Below, piece after piece: positions 7,575 to 18,100 of a DNA stretch of 64,000 nucleotides. Where the stretch lies: assembly GCF_900101885.1 (NCBI RefSeq), contig NZ_FNAN01000015.1:124001-188000 (forward strand), in the 5' to 3' direction. The number at the start of each line of letters is the position of its first letter. Positions within the stretch are counted from its first letter, which is position 1. The notes under the pieces were generated by a model. That model was given only the letters and a program-made list of their open reading frames with translations, did not search any database and was not told the origin of the DNA. Position numbers and translations under genes: made by a program. The DNA is from Dyadobacter soli (GTDB lineage: Bacteria > Bacteroidota > Bacteroidia > Cytophagales > Spirosomataceae).

Positions 7575-8720
7575 ATGAAGCATGATCCTTATTCTCTGAC
7601 CGAGCTGATCAGAAATGAAGAGTTTATCGCCTGGGTAATGCATCCCGACGAACTCAGCGACCGCAAATGGCGGGCTTTCCTGGAAAAACATCCCAGGAAA
7701 CGTAAAACCGTTGAGTCGGCCAGGGAGTATGTCATTCTGCTGGCGAAGGACACGGGCAGGCACCAGCCTACCCAGAAACAGAGCGACAGAATGTGGAGTA
7801 TCGTCGAAAGCCATATGCACGACAATGCCGCTAAAACGCCTGAACAGGAACCGGTAGCCGTTTTTAAAGCGAGCCGGGGGCATGGGTGGCGCTGGGCACG
7901 TGTTGCGGCGTCGGCAGCATTGATCCTGAGCATCGGCTCGGTGAGCTATTGGTTCTATTATAAAAAGGCCGACGGCCCATTGCAGGAAGTGGCGGCGCGT
8001 GAGGAAGCCGATTTGCCCAATACCATTCAGAAATACAATGACACCGACAAGCCGATGACCGTATTGCTCCAAGACGGCAGCTCGGTGGTATTGCAGCCCG
8101 GCGGCAGGCTGAGCTATTCGGAAGGTGTAAACAGGAAGCGGCGAGAAGTTACCCTGACAGGAAAGGCGTTTTTTGAAATTGTAAAAAATAAACAGAAGCC
8201 ATTCCTGGTGTACAGTTACGGCATTGCGACGAAAGTGCTAGGTACCAGTTTCACGATCGACGCTTCTTCGGAAAGCAAGGATATTAAAGTGGAAGTGCGG
8301 ACGGGTACGGTTTCGGTGTTTTCCATTAATAACCTGGATAACAGTCAGAAAGAAGCCGTGCTGGATAAGCCTGAATTGGAGGGTGTGACGCTCAATCACG
8401 ATCAGCGGATCGCATTTTCGAAGGAGAGCGGCAAAATTATCCCATTGCCGGCTGCGATGGTGGTGGCTTCGGATAAGGATGTTTCAAAACAGCATTTCGT
8501 ATTTGACGAAACCCCGGTTTCGGAAGTTTTCCGGATACTGGAAGGTGCCTACAATGTCCGGATCGTTTACGACCGGGAAAAGATGGGCAATTGCCCGCTG
8601 AACGCGACTTTGATCGGGCAGCCTTTGAAGGAAAAGCTCGAAGTGATCTGCAATGCGCTGGAGGCGCAGTACGAAGTGGCCGATAACCAGATAACGATCC
8701 TGGGAAAAGGATGTAAGTAG
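7575..8720 (+). CDS. FecR-family anti-sigma factor (locus 1)
   Basis: About 381 residues from ATG 7575; an in-frame TTG at 7545 is less likely. The order is a cytoplasmic N-terminal sigma-binding part with a helical start (YSLTELIRNEEFIAWV), one membrane segment near 115-135 (VAASAALILSIGSVSYWFYY), a periplasmic FecR domain (VLLQDGSSVVLQPGG, FEIVKNKQKPFLVYS, VLGTSFTI), and a C-terminal DUF4974 domain (FDETPVSEVFRILEGAYNV, ending ITILGKGC). It holds the sigma factor at the inner membrane until the SusC STN domain signals substrate. It is clearly related to the FecR of locus 2, down to the terminal KGC, and less so to that of locus 3. Confidence 0.93.
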   Translation: MKHDPYSLTELIRNEEFIAWVMHPDELSDRKWRAFLEKHPRKRKTVESAREYVILLAKDTGRHQPTQKQSDRMWSIVESHMHDNAAKTPEQEPVAVFKASRGHGWRWARVAASAALILSIGSVSYWFYYKKADGPLQEVAAREEADLPNTIQKYNDTDKPMTVLLQDGSSVVLQPGGRLSYSEGVNRKRREVTLTGKAFFEIVKNKQKPFLVYSYGIATKVLGTSFTIDASSESKDIKVEVRTGTVSVFSINNLDNSQKEAVLDKPELEGVTLNHDQRIAFSKESGKIIPLPAAMVVASDKDVSKQHFVFDETPVSEVFRILEGAYNVRIVYDREKMGNCPLNATLIGQPLKEKLEVICNALEAQYEVADNQITILGKGCK

Positions 8721-8788
8721 TTTTTTGACACCACATATCAACATTTTACCCTGAACGCCGCCTATGACGTAACGCTACCGTATTGCCC

Positions 8789-8924
8789 AAAAATAAAAAA
8801 AGACCAGCCATGTTCCAGCATGACTGATCCGGGTTCCCCAACAGTAACGGACATTACTGCACATCCATTTGGACAATGGATGAACGGGGAAGATTTCGTT
8901 GAATAATCTCCTTAAACAACAAAT
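8789..8924 (-). ncRNA. Candidate cis-antisense RNA in the fecR-susC gap, locus 1 (DonS-like)
   Basis: On the minus strand an 11-pair stem (8829-8819 with 8812-8802, loop CTGGAA) is followed by TTTTTTTATTTTT, a textbook intrinsic terminator. On the plus strand the same stem has two C-A mismatches and no T-run, so the RNA must come from the minus strand. A TATTTTTG element at 8937-8930, overlapping the susC ATG, could start it near 8924, giving about 135 bases antisense to the susC leader. Locus 2 has the same arrangement. In Bacteroides fragilis, DonS RNAs antisense to susC leaders repress their loci; equivalence here is inference. The 5' end is uncertain because no good -33 element is present. 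Confidence 0.6.
8802..8829 (-). terminator. Minus-strand terminator of the antisense candidate, locus 1
   Basis: Stem 8802-8812/8819-8829 with a 6-base loop; the minus-strand T-run covers 8801-8789. Two positions pair only as G-U on the minus strand. It begins 135 bases upstream of the susC ATG. Confidence 0.75.
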
Positions 8925-8936
8925 TCATTCAAAAAT

Positions 8937-11900
8937 ATGAAAAAAGTTCGACGACCTGAAGACTTTCTCATCAAGCTCATGCGAATCACATTAATGCAAT
9001 GTATCCTGGCTGGCCTGTTCGCAGGCATCACGTGGGCGAACGACGGGAGGGCTCAATCTGCGATGAGCCAGAAGGTTACCGTTGACATCCGGAACGAGGA
9101 GATCAAAACGATCTTCGCGCAGCTGGAAAAGCAGACCAATGCGAAATTCATATTCAGCTCAAAATTGATCCAATCCGACCGTCGGGCTTCGGTTAAGGTT
9201 AAAAATGGCTCATTATCGGCCGTTTTGGACGCTTTGCTGAAACCGCTGGAACTGGATTACAAAATCAAGGGCGACCTGATCGTGATCAAACCGGGCCATA
9301 CGCCGCAAGGCGCAGAACCGGTTTCGGAGGAAATTCCGGTGGTGGAGATCAGTACGATAGCTACGGTGGACAAATCCATCAGCGGGGTTGTAAAAGATGA
9401 AGCGGGCGCTGGCTTGCCGGGTGTGAGTGTGGTATTGAAAGGAACCCAAACCGGTACTTCAAGCGATGAAAAAGGTAAATATTCACTCACCGTGCCGAAC
9501 GGCGAGCAGGTATTGATATTCTCATTTGTAGGCTTCCTGTCTCAGGAAATTACTGTGCCGTCCGGGCAAAGCGCATTGGATATTACGCTGAAAGTGGATG
9601 ACAAGGCATTGGAAGAGGTGGTTGTGGTAGGTTATGGTACGCAGAGAAAAGAATCTTTGACCGGCTCGATCTCCACCATTACCAGCAAAGATATCGAACG
9701 CGTGCACGGCGGCTCGACGGTGAGCTCCGGCCTGGCGGGTAAGATCCCCGGTGTGACATTCCGGATGCCGGACGGTCGCCCAGGCGCAAGCGCGAACATT
9801 CAGATCCGTAACATGGGTAGCCCGTTGTTCGTTATCGACGGAATCCAGCAGGATGCGGGCCAGTTCAACAACATTTCACCTAACGATATTGAAAGCATTT
9901 CAGTACTGAAAGACGCTTCCGCGGCCATTTACGGGGTTCGCGCGGCGAATGGGGTAGTGGTTGTTACCACCAAACGCGGTAAAATGGGTGCGAAAAACAC
10001 GGTAAGCCTCGACGCCTACACAGGCTGGCAAAACTGGTCGCGGTTCCCGAATGTGGTGAACGACTCCTACCAATGGATGCACGGCAAAGCCGAGGCGGAA
10101 ATGAACCAGTATGGCAAAACGTCGATCACGCAAGCGGAACTCGAAAAATACCGCGCGGGTACGGAAATGGGCTACAAGACATTTAACTGGAAGGACTTTA
10201 TTATCAAAAAGAATTCCCCGTTAAGCTCGGTGAACCTGAATATGACCGGTGGTTCGGACAAGATCAACTATTACATTTCAGCGACCAGATTACACCAGAA
10301 CTCGGTACTGGGCCGCGAGTTTACATTTGACCGTACCAACATTCAAAGCAACGTCGACGCGAAAATCACCGACCGTCTGAAACTCGGTGTGCAGATCAAC
10401 GGCCGTATCGAGAAGCGCGATCAGCCCGGTATCCCCGGAGGTGACGATTACTGGCTCCCACGTTTCGCTATCCTGCGTAACCGCCCGTTCGAGCGCCCCT
10501 ACGCGAATGATAACCCTGAATATCTGAACGATATCAAGCACAATGAGACCAACTGGGCCTATAATAACAAAAAGCTCGGCGGTTACTGGACGGAATACTG
10601 GCGCGTTTTGCAAACCAACTTCTCGGCCGAATACCAGATTCCGGGCGTAAAGGGGTTGAGCGCGAGAGGAATGTACTCATACTACATTGCCGACCGCGTA
10701 ATGAACGGCCACGAGTACACCTACAAAGCTTATACTTACAATCCGACCGACGATACTTACACTGTAACCGGCGGTAGCACCAACCCGTGGCGCGAGCGCG
10801 GTACCCGCAAGGTAATGCGCAATGTGTACCAGGGACAGCTGGCCTACAACAACACTTTTGGCAAACACACCGTCGGCGCAACGTTCGTTTCCGAATGGCA
10901 GGATGAGCGCACGCAGGACCAGTGGGTACACGCCGTTCCCAAAACGAACGTCCTTCCATTGATCTACTTCCCAACCGTGGATACCTACAACGACAGCGAT
11001 AGCGAGCTGGCACGTATAGGGTATATCGGTAGAGTGAATTATGATTACGGCGGCAAATATTACCTCGAAGTTTCGGCACGTCGCGATGCTTCCTGGAAGT
11101 TCGCGCCGGACCGTCGTGTGGGTTATTTCCCATCGGCTTCTGTCGGTTGGAGGATTACAGAGGAAGATTTCTTCAAAAAGCTGATCGGCGAGCGTAGTAT
11201 TCTCGATGACCTGAAATTCAGAGGTTCTTACGGTATCCTTGGAGATGATAACATTCTGTTCAACAATGATCCGGGTCGCCCATTGAGCCCTTACGCTTAT
11301 CTGCCAGGTTACGATTACAACAAGGGTAATGTGATTTTGAGCGGCAATGCGGTGGTAACAAGCCGTGATAAAGGCCAGATCATCAACAATATCTCCTGGT
11401 TCAAAAGTAAGATCACGGACGTAGGCGCGGACTTCTCTTTACTGGGTACTAAAATCACCGGTAGCGTCGATTACTTCTACCGCCTTCGCACCGGATTGCT
11501 CGGCCGCAAATACGACATTCTCGTACCGAGCGAGCTGGGTTATGCATTGCCTGACGAAAACGTGAACAGCGATTCGCAGCAGGGATGGGAAGGTGCGCTG
11601 ACCTACAACGGCAAAGCCGGAAATATCAATTACTCGATCGGCGGAAATGTATCGTTCGCGCGGAGCAAGTTCAAATCGTCCTACAAGCCTATCTTCAACA
11701 ACTCATTGGACCGCTACCGTGCATCGGGTGAGGATCGTTACACGGGTATTTTCTGGGGACTTGAATCGATCGGTCAGTTCGAATCGCAACAGCAGATTGC
11801 CGAGTATCCGGTAAATATCGACGGACAAGGCAACCGTACGTTGCTGCCGGGCGATTTGATTTACAAGGATTTGAACGGGGACAAAGTGATCGACGGCTAC

Positions 11901-12440
11901 GATCAGCGCCCGATCGGCTACAATGCTACCGGACAGCCAAATGTCAACTTCGGGTTGAACCTATCTGTAAGCTGGAAAGGCATCGGCTTCATTGCGGACT
12001 TCTCGGGTGCCGGGATGTATTCGTGGAACCAGAACTACGAGCAGCGCTGGGCATACCAGAACGAAGGTGCATTGAACAGCATTTTCCTCGACAGATGGCA
12101 CCGCACCGATCCGTTCGACGTGAACAGCCAATGGGTTGCCGGCAAATACCCGGCATTGCGTTTCAATGACAAAGACCATAGCAACAACAGGAACTCGACT
12201 TTCTGGCTGCATAATGTGAAATACATCCGCGCCCGGACGATCGAACTCAGCTACTCACTGCCGAAATCGGTATTGGAAAAGCTGAAAATGTCACGCGCAA
12301 GGTTCTATATCAATGGGTACAACCTGTTCTCGATCGACAATGTGAAAAGTTTCGGTATCGACCCCGAAATCCAGGATGACAACGGGTTGCAGTATCCGCA
12401 GAACAAGTTCGTGAACATTGGTATCAACCTGTCTATTTAA
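8937..12440 (+). CDS. SusC/RagA-family TonB-linked outer-membrane transporter with STN domain (locus 1)
   Basis: A 1167-residue outer-membrane barrel. After a long signal peptide (cleavage near GRAQS) come an STN domain at about 45-120 (VTVDIRNEEIKTIFAQLEKQ), a carboxypeptidase-regulatory-like domain at about 145-230 (SISGVVKDEAGAGLPGVSV), a TonB-box-like LEEVVVVGYGTQ, the plug with IRNMGSPLFVIDGI and VLKDASAAIYGVRAANGVVVV, and a barrel ending at NIGINLSI. It imports oligosaccharides with the SusD lid encoded 17 bases downstream, powered by TonB-ExbBD. The STN domain marks it as the sensor for the FecR/sigma pair upstream. The 216-base gap before it holds the antisense candidate. Confidence 0.95.
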   Translation: MKKVRRPEDFLIKLMRITLMQCILAGLFAGITWANDGRAQSAMSQKVTVDIRNEEIKTIFAQLEKQTNAKFIFSSKLIQSDRRASVKVKNGSLSAVLDALLKPLELDYKIKGDLIVIKPGHTPQGAEPVSEEIPVVEISTIATVDKSISGVVKDEAGAGLPGVSVVLKGTQTGTSSDEKGKYSLTVPNGEQVLIFSFVGFLSQEITVPSGQSALDITLKVDDKALEEVVVVGYGTQRKESLTGSISTITSKDIERVHGGSTVSSGLAGKIPGVTFRMPDGRPGASANIQIRNMGSPLFVIDGIQQDAGQFNNISPNDIESISVLKDASAAIYGVRAANGVVVVTTKRGKMGAKNTVSLDAYTGWQNWSRFPNVVNDSYQWMHGKAEAEMNQYGKTSITQAELEKYRAGTEMGYKTFNWKDFIIKKNSPLSSVNLNMTGGSDKINYYISATRLHQNSVLGREFTFDRTNIQSNVDAKITDRLKLGVQINGRIEKRDQPGIPGGDDYWLPRFAILRNRPFERPYANDNPEYLNDIKHNETNWAYNNKKLGGYWTEYWRVLQTNFSAEYQIPGVKGLSARGMYSYYIADRVMNGHEYTYKAYTYNPTDDTYTVTGGSTNPWRERGTRKVMRNVYQGQLAYNNTFGKHTVGATFVSEWQDERTQDQWVHAVPKTNVLPLIYFPTVDTYNDSDSELARIGYIGRVNYDYGGKYYLEVSARRDASWKFAPDRRVGYFPSASVGWRITEEDFFKKLIGERSILDDLKFRGSYGILGDDNILFNNDPGRPLSPYAYLPGYDYNKGNVILSGNAVVTSRDKGQIINNISWFKSKITDVGADFSLLGTKITGSVDYFYRLRTGLLGRKYDILVPSELGYALPDENVNSDSQQGWEGALTYNGKAGNINYSIGGNVSFARSKFKSSYKPIFNNSLDRYRASGEDRYTGIFWGLESIGQFESQQQIAEYPVNIDGQGNRTLLPGDLIYKDLNGDKVIDGYDQRPIGYNATGQPNVNFGLNLSVSWKGIGFIADFSGAGMYSWNQNYEQRWAYQNEGALNSIFLDRWHRTDPFDVNSQWVAGKYPALRFNDKDHSNNRNSTFWLHNVKYIRARTIELSYSLPKSVLEKLKMSRARFYINGYNLFSIDNVKSFGIDPEIQDDNGLQYPQNKFVNIGINLSI

Positions 12441-12457
12441 AACGATTGGAATTCAAC

Positions 12458-14365
12458 ATGAAAAAGATATTTCAAATACTCTCGATTGCTGTATTGACGC
12501 TGGGTTGGAGCTGTAACGACGACGAGTTCCTGAACCGTCCGCCTACCGGCCAACTTTCCGAGGAGCAGATCTGGGGCGACGAAGGCCAGGTACTTTCGGT
12601 ATTGGGCGATTTGTACAACCGCTATGTCGATCAATCCACATTCAAAACCATAAACGACTATCCGGGTTGGCTTACCGTCAGCGACTTCAATGAGGCATTC
12701 TGGTCGGAAGCCGGGCGGTACAGCGCGTTCCAGAACAGCGGCTGGGGTTTCGGAACCTGGGCGGCGTGGGATTACGGTTACATTCGTGAAATGAACCTGT
12801 TTATCCAGAAATGTACGGCTGCCGACAAGCTGGCACCTGCTGTGCGCGAGCGTTACCTGGCGGAAGCGCGTTTCTTGCGGGCTTCCTACTATTTCGAATT
12901 GGTGAAAAGAATGGGCGGCGTACCGCTGATCCTCGAACCGATGGTGTACGATTTCAGCGGCGATCCTACCTACCTGCAGTATCCACGCGCCAAGGAATCG
13001 GAGATTTATGATTTTGTAATCAAAGAAGCCGAGGAGATCAAGGACAAACTGCCGGCCAGCGTAGGCGAGAAATCACGCGCTACCAAGGCTGCGGCGCTTG
13101 CTATGGAGGTGAGAGCGGCGCTTTATGCGGGCTCCATCGCGAAATACGGTGCAAATACCCCGAGCGTTGCATTACCAGGCGGTGAGGTGGGAATTCCTGC
13201 CAGCGCGGCTAATGGTTATTATACCAAAGCGTTGACGGCTGCGAAAGAGATCATTTCAGGGAATGCGGGTGCTTATGCATTGTATACCAAAAAACCTGAT
13301 CTCTCTGAAAACTTCGCCAGTATTTTCTACGACAAGGCCAACAACTCCGAAGTCATTTTTGTAGAGGATTTCAAACTGCAAAGTGGAAAGGTGCATTACT
13401 TCACAGGCTGGAACCAGCCGCGTTACGGCGCTGAGGAAGAAGAAGGTGGCCGCATTAACCCGTCGCTGCAATTCGTGGAAGCCTTTGAAAAACTGGATAA
13501 CACCTTCGCGCCGATCCCGACCGCCAATGCAAATGGCACGCCGATCTATTACGCTGACCAGACTGACATTTTCAAAGGCCGCGACGCTCGCCTCGCCGGA
13601 ACGGTAATGTTGCCGGGAACTACATTCAAAGGTCGTAAAGTCGATATCTGGGCAGGTTACCAGCTCGCAAACGGCACAGTTATCAGCGGCGACGACCGTG
13701 GTGCACAAAAAACGCTTCCGGGCAAAACCGTTCCCGAGCAGGTAGTAGGCTTTGATGGCCCGATCGACGGATTTGAATTCACTGCCCAAACAGGTTTCTA
13801 CCTCCGCAAATACCTCGATCCCGTAGTAGGTTCAGGTCAGCGCGGGGTGAACAGCGAAGTATGGCTCGTTCGTTACCGTTATGCCGAAGTGCTTTTGAAT
13901 GCGGCCGAGGCTGCATTTGAGCTCGGCCAGGCGGCGGAAGCGGCAGGGTACATGAACCAGGTCCGCGCACGTGCCGGTTTGGTAACGCCTCTCAAAGCGT
14001 CAGACATCAATTTCGACCGCCTCGTACACGAGCGCCGCGTGGAATTCGCATTTGAAGGACACCTTTTGTATGATATGAAAAGATGGCGCATTGCACACCA
14101 GATCCAGGACGGCAATGCAATTTCAGCCGCCGAGCTTTCCAAAGACCTGGGCAAAGCTACCAAGCGCAACACGCAGCCGTGGGGATTGTGGTCGTACAAA
14201 ATCTACGATCCGGGCTCGCCTAACAATGGTAAATGGATTTACAAGCCGGTTAAGCTCAGCCGGGTAACCGGTGCCGACCGCTTCCAGCTTGGAAACTACT
14301 ATTCGTACATCGACGACGCCATTATCAGCAACAATCCCAAGCTCGTCAGGAATCCCAACCAATAG
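12458..14365 (+). CDS. SusD/RagB-family nutrient-binding lipoprotein (locus 1)
   Basis: About 635 residues from ATG 12458, 17 bases after SusC; a TTG at 12446 is unlikely. The signal peptide ends in a lipobox-like LGWSC, so it should be anchored to the outer-membrane surface. SusD hallmarks are EAYFLR-type helices (YLAEARFLRASYYFELVKRMGGVPL), TPR-like repeats, and the C-terminal VHERRVEFAFEGHLLYDMKRWR. It forms the lid over the SusC barrel and binds the glycan. It is longer than typical SusD (about 500-580), with extra sequence in the middle (about 330-450) that may shape the ligand site. Confidence 0.94.
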   Translation: MKKIFQILSIAVLTLGWSCNDDEFLNRPPTGQLSEEQIWGDEGQVLSVLGDLYNRYVDQSTFKTINDYPGWLTVSDFNEAFWSEAGRYSAFQNSGWGFGTWAAWDYGYIREMNLFIQKCTAADKLAPAVRERYLAEARFLRASYYFELVKRMGGVPLILEPMVYDFSGDPTYLQYPRAKESEIYDFVIKEAEEIKDKLPASVGEKSRATKAAALAMEVRAALYAGSIAKYGANTPSVALPGGEVGIPASAANGYYTKALTAAKEIISGNAGAYALYTKKPDLSENFASIFYDKANNSEVIFVEDFKLQSGKVHYFTGWNQPRYGAEEEEGGRINPSLQFVEAFEKLDNTFAPIPTANANGTPIYYADQTDIFKGRDARLAGTVMLPGTTFKGRKVDIWAGYQLANGTVISGDDRGAQKTLPGKTVPEQVVGFDGPIDGFEFTAQTGFYLRKYLDPVVGSGQRGVNSEVWLVRYRYAEVLLNAAEAAFELGQAAEAAGYMNQVRARAGLVTPLKASDINFDRLVHERRVEFAFEGHLLYDMKRWRIAHQIQDGNAISAAELSKDLGKATKRNTQPWGLWSYKIYDPGSPNNGKWIYKPVKLSRVTGADRFQLGNYYSYIDDAIISNNPKLVRNPNQ

Positions 14366-14392
14366 GCCATCACATTCAAACGATACGATATC

Positions 14393-15094
14393 ATGAAGAT
14401 CAGATTTCAGATTATGCCGCTTGTCGCGATGGTTGCGCTCCTGTCGGCTTGTGAAAAGGACAACTATACCGAACCTAAGTCGATGCTTTCGGGCAAGATC
14501 GTGTACAAGGGCGAGCCGGTAGGTGTGGAAGCGGGGCAGGTGCGCCTGCAACTCTGGCAGCCGGGCTTCGGCAAGCTGGCGGCGATCGACGCTCCCATTT
14601 CCCAGGAGGGCACCTATTCGGCCATTTTGTTTGATGGAAACTATAAACTGGTTTTCCCGGCCAACCGCGGACCTTTCAAAACCATCGTGAAGGACGCCGC
14701 AGCGAAGGACACATTGTTTGTGAAGCTGGCAGGCAACCAGGCACTCGACGTAGAGGTAATGCCTTACTACATGATCCGCACGCCGCAGTTCAGCGGCGGT
14801 GAGAGTAAGGTAAATGCTTCAATCAAACTTGAAAAAATACTGACCGGCACCGAGGGTAAAGACATTGAAAGGGTCTCCTTATATGTGAACAAAACCGATT
14901 TTGTTGCCCGCGCTACCAACGTGGCTGTGACGGACATCCCCGGGGCCGACATTAAAGACCTGAACGCGATCAACCTCACAGCTAATGTCCCTGCGCTTTC
15001 ACCTGCCCAGAACTACGTGTTCGCAAGGGTAGGTGTGAAGATCAAGGATGTGGAGGACATGGTGTTTTCGCCGGTCCAGAAAGTCAATTTGTAA
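14393..15094 (+). CDS. DUF3823 lipoprotein, surface glycan-binding candidate (locus 1)
   Basis: A 233-residue lipoprotein (VALLSAC lipobox, Cys about 20). The N-terminal part (SGKIVYKGEPVGVEAGQVRLQLWQ) and the GTYSAILFDGNYKLVFP stretch match the DUF3823 beta-sandwich seen next to SusD genes. The second half (from about 120) is another all-beta domain with ALSPAQNYVFARVGVKI. In other Sus systems proteins at this position often bind glycan at the surface, in the manner of SusE/SusF or SGBPs, with no enzymatic activity. That role is inference from position and fold. It lies 27 bases after SusD and 49 before the ThuA fusion, so it belongs to the same operon. Confidence 0.8.
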   Translation: MKIRFQIMPLVAMVALLSACEKDNYTEPKSMLSGKIVYKGEPVGVEAGQVRLQLWQPGFGKLAAIDAPISQEGTYSAILFDGNYKLVFPANRGPFKTIVKDAAAKDTLFVKLAGNQALDVEVMPYYMIRTPQFSGGESKVNASIKLEKILTGTEGKDIERVSLYVNKTDFVARATNVAVTDIPGADIKDLNAINLTANVPALSPAQNYVFARVGVKIKDVEDMVFSPVQKVNL

Positions 15095-15143
15095 GGATTG
15101 ATCCCAAGATTAAAACCGAAACTTTTCTTTAAAACCAATTTGA

Positions 15144-18100
15144 ATGAGGAATTACGTTGCACTTCTGCTTGTCGGGCTCATGGCGCTGGCATGTGCAAAA
15201 AGTAAAACAGGGGCGCCAGCTGTGAAGGCTGGCGCTTCCAAAGGCCGCAGGGCCGAAGTATTGTTCCTGGGGCACAACAGCAAGCACCACGATTCGGGCA
15301 AGTATGCGCCCTGGCTGTCGATCAAGCTGTTTAAAAGCGGCATTAACATGTCGTACACGACCAATCCGAACGATATCAACCCTGAGAACCTTGCGAAATA
15401 CGACGGGCTGATCATCTACGCCAACCACGATTCACTCTCGCCGTCGCAGGAAAGCGCCATGAAAGCATTCGTAGAAGGTGGAAAAGGGCTTATCCCGATC
15501 CATTCGGCATCCGGATGTTTCCGCAATTCGACCTGGTATATCAAAACCATCGGCGGCCAGTTTGCCTCCCACAAAACGGGTACATTCAAAAACACCATTC
15601 TAAAACCGGAACACCAGGTCATGAAGGGCATTACCGCCTTTGAGACCTGGGATGAAACTTACGTCCATAAAAACCTGAACCCCGACAAGATCGTCCTGGG
15701 CGAGCGGGTGGAAGGCGACGTACACGAGCCTTACACGTGGGTGCGCAACGAGGGCAAAGGCCGTGTATTTTACACCGCTTACGGCCACGAGGATAGCACC
15801 TGGACGAACAAAGGCTTCCTCGACCTCGTCAGAAACGGCGTGCTATGGGCCGTGGGAGACCGGGTACAGGCGCAAATAGCGGCACTGAACCTGCCTGACG
15901 TGGACATTTACAATTCAGATACTATTTCACATTATACCAAACGGCACGTGGTGCCTAAAATGCAGGAATCGCTTTCACCAGCCGAATCCAACAAGCTGAC
16001 GCAGATCCCGCCGGATTTTGAAATACAACTATTTGCATCGGAACCCGACATTACCAACCCGATCGCCATGTCGTGGGACGAGCGCGGAAGGCTTTGGGTG
16101 GTGGAGTCGGTCGATTATCCCAACACATTCAAGGAAACCGACGGCGCTTCCAACGACCGCATTAAAATTTGCGAGGATACCAATGGCGACGGCAAGGCTG
16201 ATAAGTTCACCGTTTTCGCCGACAAGCTGAACATTCCTACCAGCATGGTATTTTCAAATGGCGGCGTGATCGTCTCCATGGCGCCGGATTTCGTGTTTTT
16301 GAAAGATACCAACGGCGACGACGTGGCTGATACCCGCGAAGTGATCATGACCGGCTGGGGCAAGAATGATACCCACGCGGGGCCATCGAACCTGCAATAT
16401 GGTTTTGATAACAAAATCTGGGGTGTATTGGGCTTCTCTGCATTCAACGGAACTATTGATGGCAAGAAGATGAGCTTCTCGCAAGGACTTTATCATTTCA
16501 AACCCGACGGAAAAGAGTTTGAGTACCTTGGCAGCAGCAGTAACAACACCTGGGGCCTCGGATTCACGGAGGATAACAATATCTTCCTTTCCACCGCCAA
16601 CAACACGCACAGCGCATTCTTTTCAATGCCGGGAAGATTAATGCAGCGCACGTTAGGTGAGGAACAACCAACGGTACAAGCCATTCAGAAGATCGACGGG
16701 CATTATGATGCACACGCCGTAACACCGAATTTACGCCAGGTAGACGTGGTGGGAGGTTTCACTTCCGCGGCAGGACACCATTTTTATACAGCCAGAAACT
16801 ACCCGAAAGAATACTGGAACCGCGTCGCATTCGTCACCGAACCGACGATCCGTTTGGTACACAAAGCCATTCTCGAACCGGATGGCGCAGGTTTCAAGGA
16901 AAAAGACGGCTGGAACTTCATGGCCAGCTCCGACGAATGGTTCGGCCCGGTGCAAGCGGAAGTAGGCCCCGATGGTGCGGTATGGGTTTCCGATTGGTAT
17001 AACTTCATTATCCAGCATAATGTGTTCGTACCGGCACAATCGCCCTCGAAGTTCATCTTACCATTTGAAGAGCAGCCGCACGGCCCCGGCAATGCATTCA
17101 GCAGCCCTATGCGTGACCTGAACCATGGCCGCATTTACCGGATCGTTTATAAAAACGCCCAAAAAGCGCCTGCATTGAAGCTCTCGAAAGACGACCTGCC
17201 GGGACTGGTGGCCGCATTGGAAAACGACAATATGTTCTGGCGTATGACCGCGCAGCGCTTGCTGGTAGAATCGAAGAAACTGTCGGTGCTACCGGATTTG
17301 TACAAGATTATTAGTAATCCCAAAGTCGATGAAATTGGCTTGAACAGCCCCGCGGTACACGCATTATGGACATTGCACGGCCTGGGCGCAATGGATGGCT
17401 CGAATGCGGAGGCATTGCAGGTCGTAAGTAAAGCATTGACCCACCCGGCAGCCGGCGTGCGCAAAGCAGGGGCGAGCGTGTTGCCGAAGCAGGCGCAAAG
17501 TTTTGAAATACTCGAAAAAGGCATGAAAGACGCTAACCTGAACACACGTCTGAGCGTTTTCGTAGCCATCGCAGAGTTACCGGCTTCCGAAAAAGCAGGT
17601 GCGGCCATTTACCAGGCTTCGCTTGACGAGCAGAATGCGAAAGATCCATGGCTTTCACGCGCCATTCTCGCAGCGGCTATCCAGCACGAAAAAGGCTTCC
17701 TTGCCGCAGCCGGCAAGCAATCGCAGCCATCCGCATTGACGGCACAGGTTACCGAGGCATTGAGCAGGGAAATTTATCCGCTGGGACGAAGAAGCACGCT
17801 GCAATTTCCACCGGATGTGACAGGTAAGGAAATTACGATCCGCGCGACCGTCAACAAAGGCCGCGACCGCGCATTGCAGGGTTTCATAGCGGGCCAGGGC
17901 GGTAAGGACGGCGGTTACGCGCTTTACATTCAGGACGGCAAGCTGATTATGGCCGTGAAACAGCACGGAATGCTTAGTCAGGCGGCCACCTCTGCTCCGT
18001 TACCCGACAAATTCGATGTGGTTGCGAGCCTTACGCAAGGCGGCAACATCCGCATCGAGATCGACGGCAAGGAAGCTGCAACCGGTAAGGCGCATATGCT

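Noticed and set aside
8802..8829. Plus-strand terminator after the locus 1 fecR gene
   Set aside because: On the plus strand the stem has two mismatches and is followed by CCGGGTTCCCC, not T. The T-run and full pairing exist only on the minus strand.
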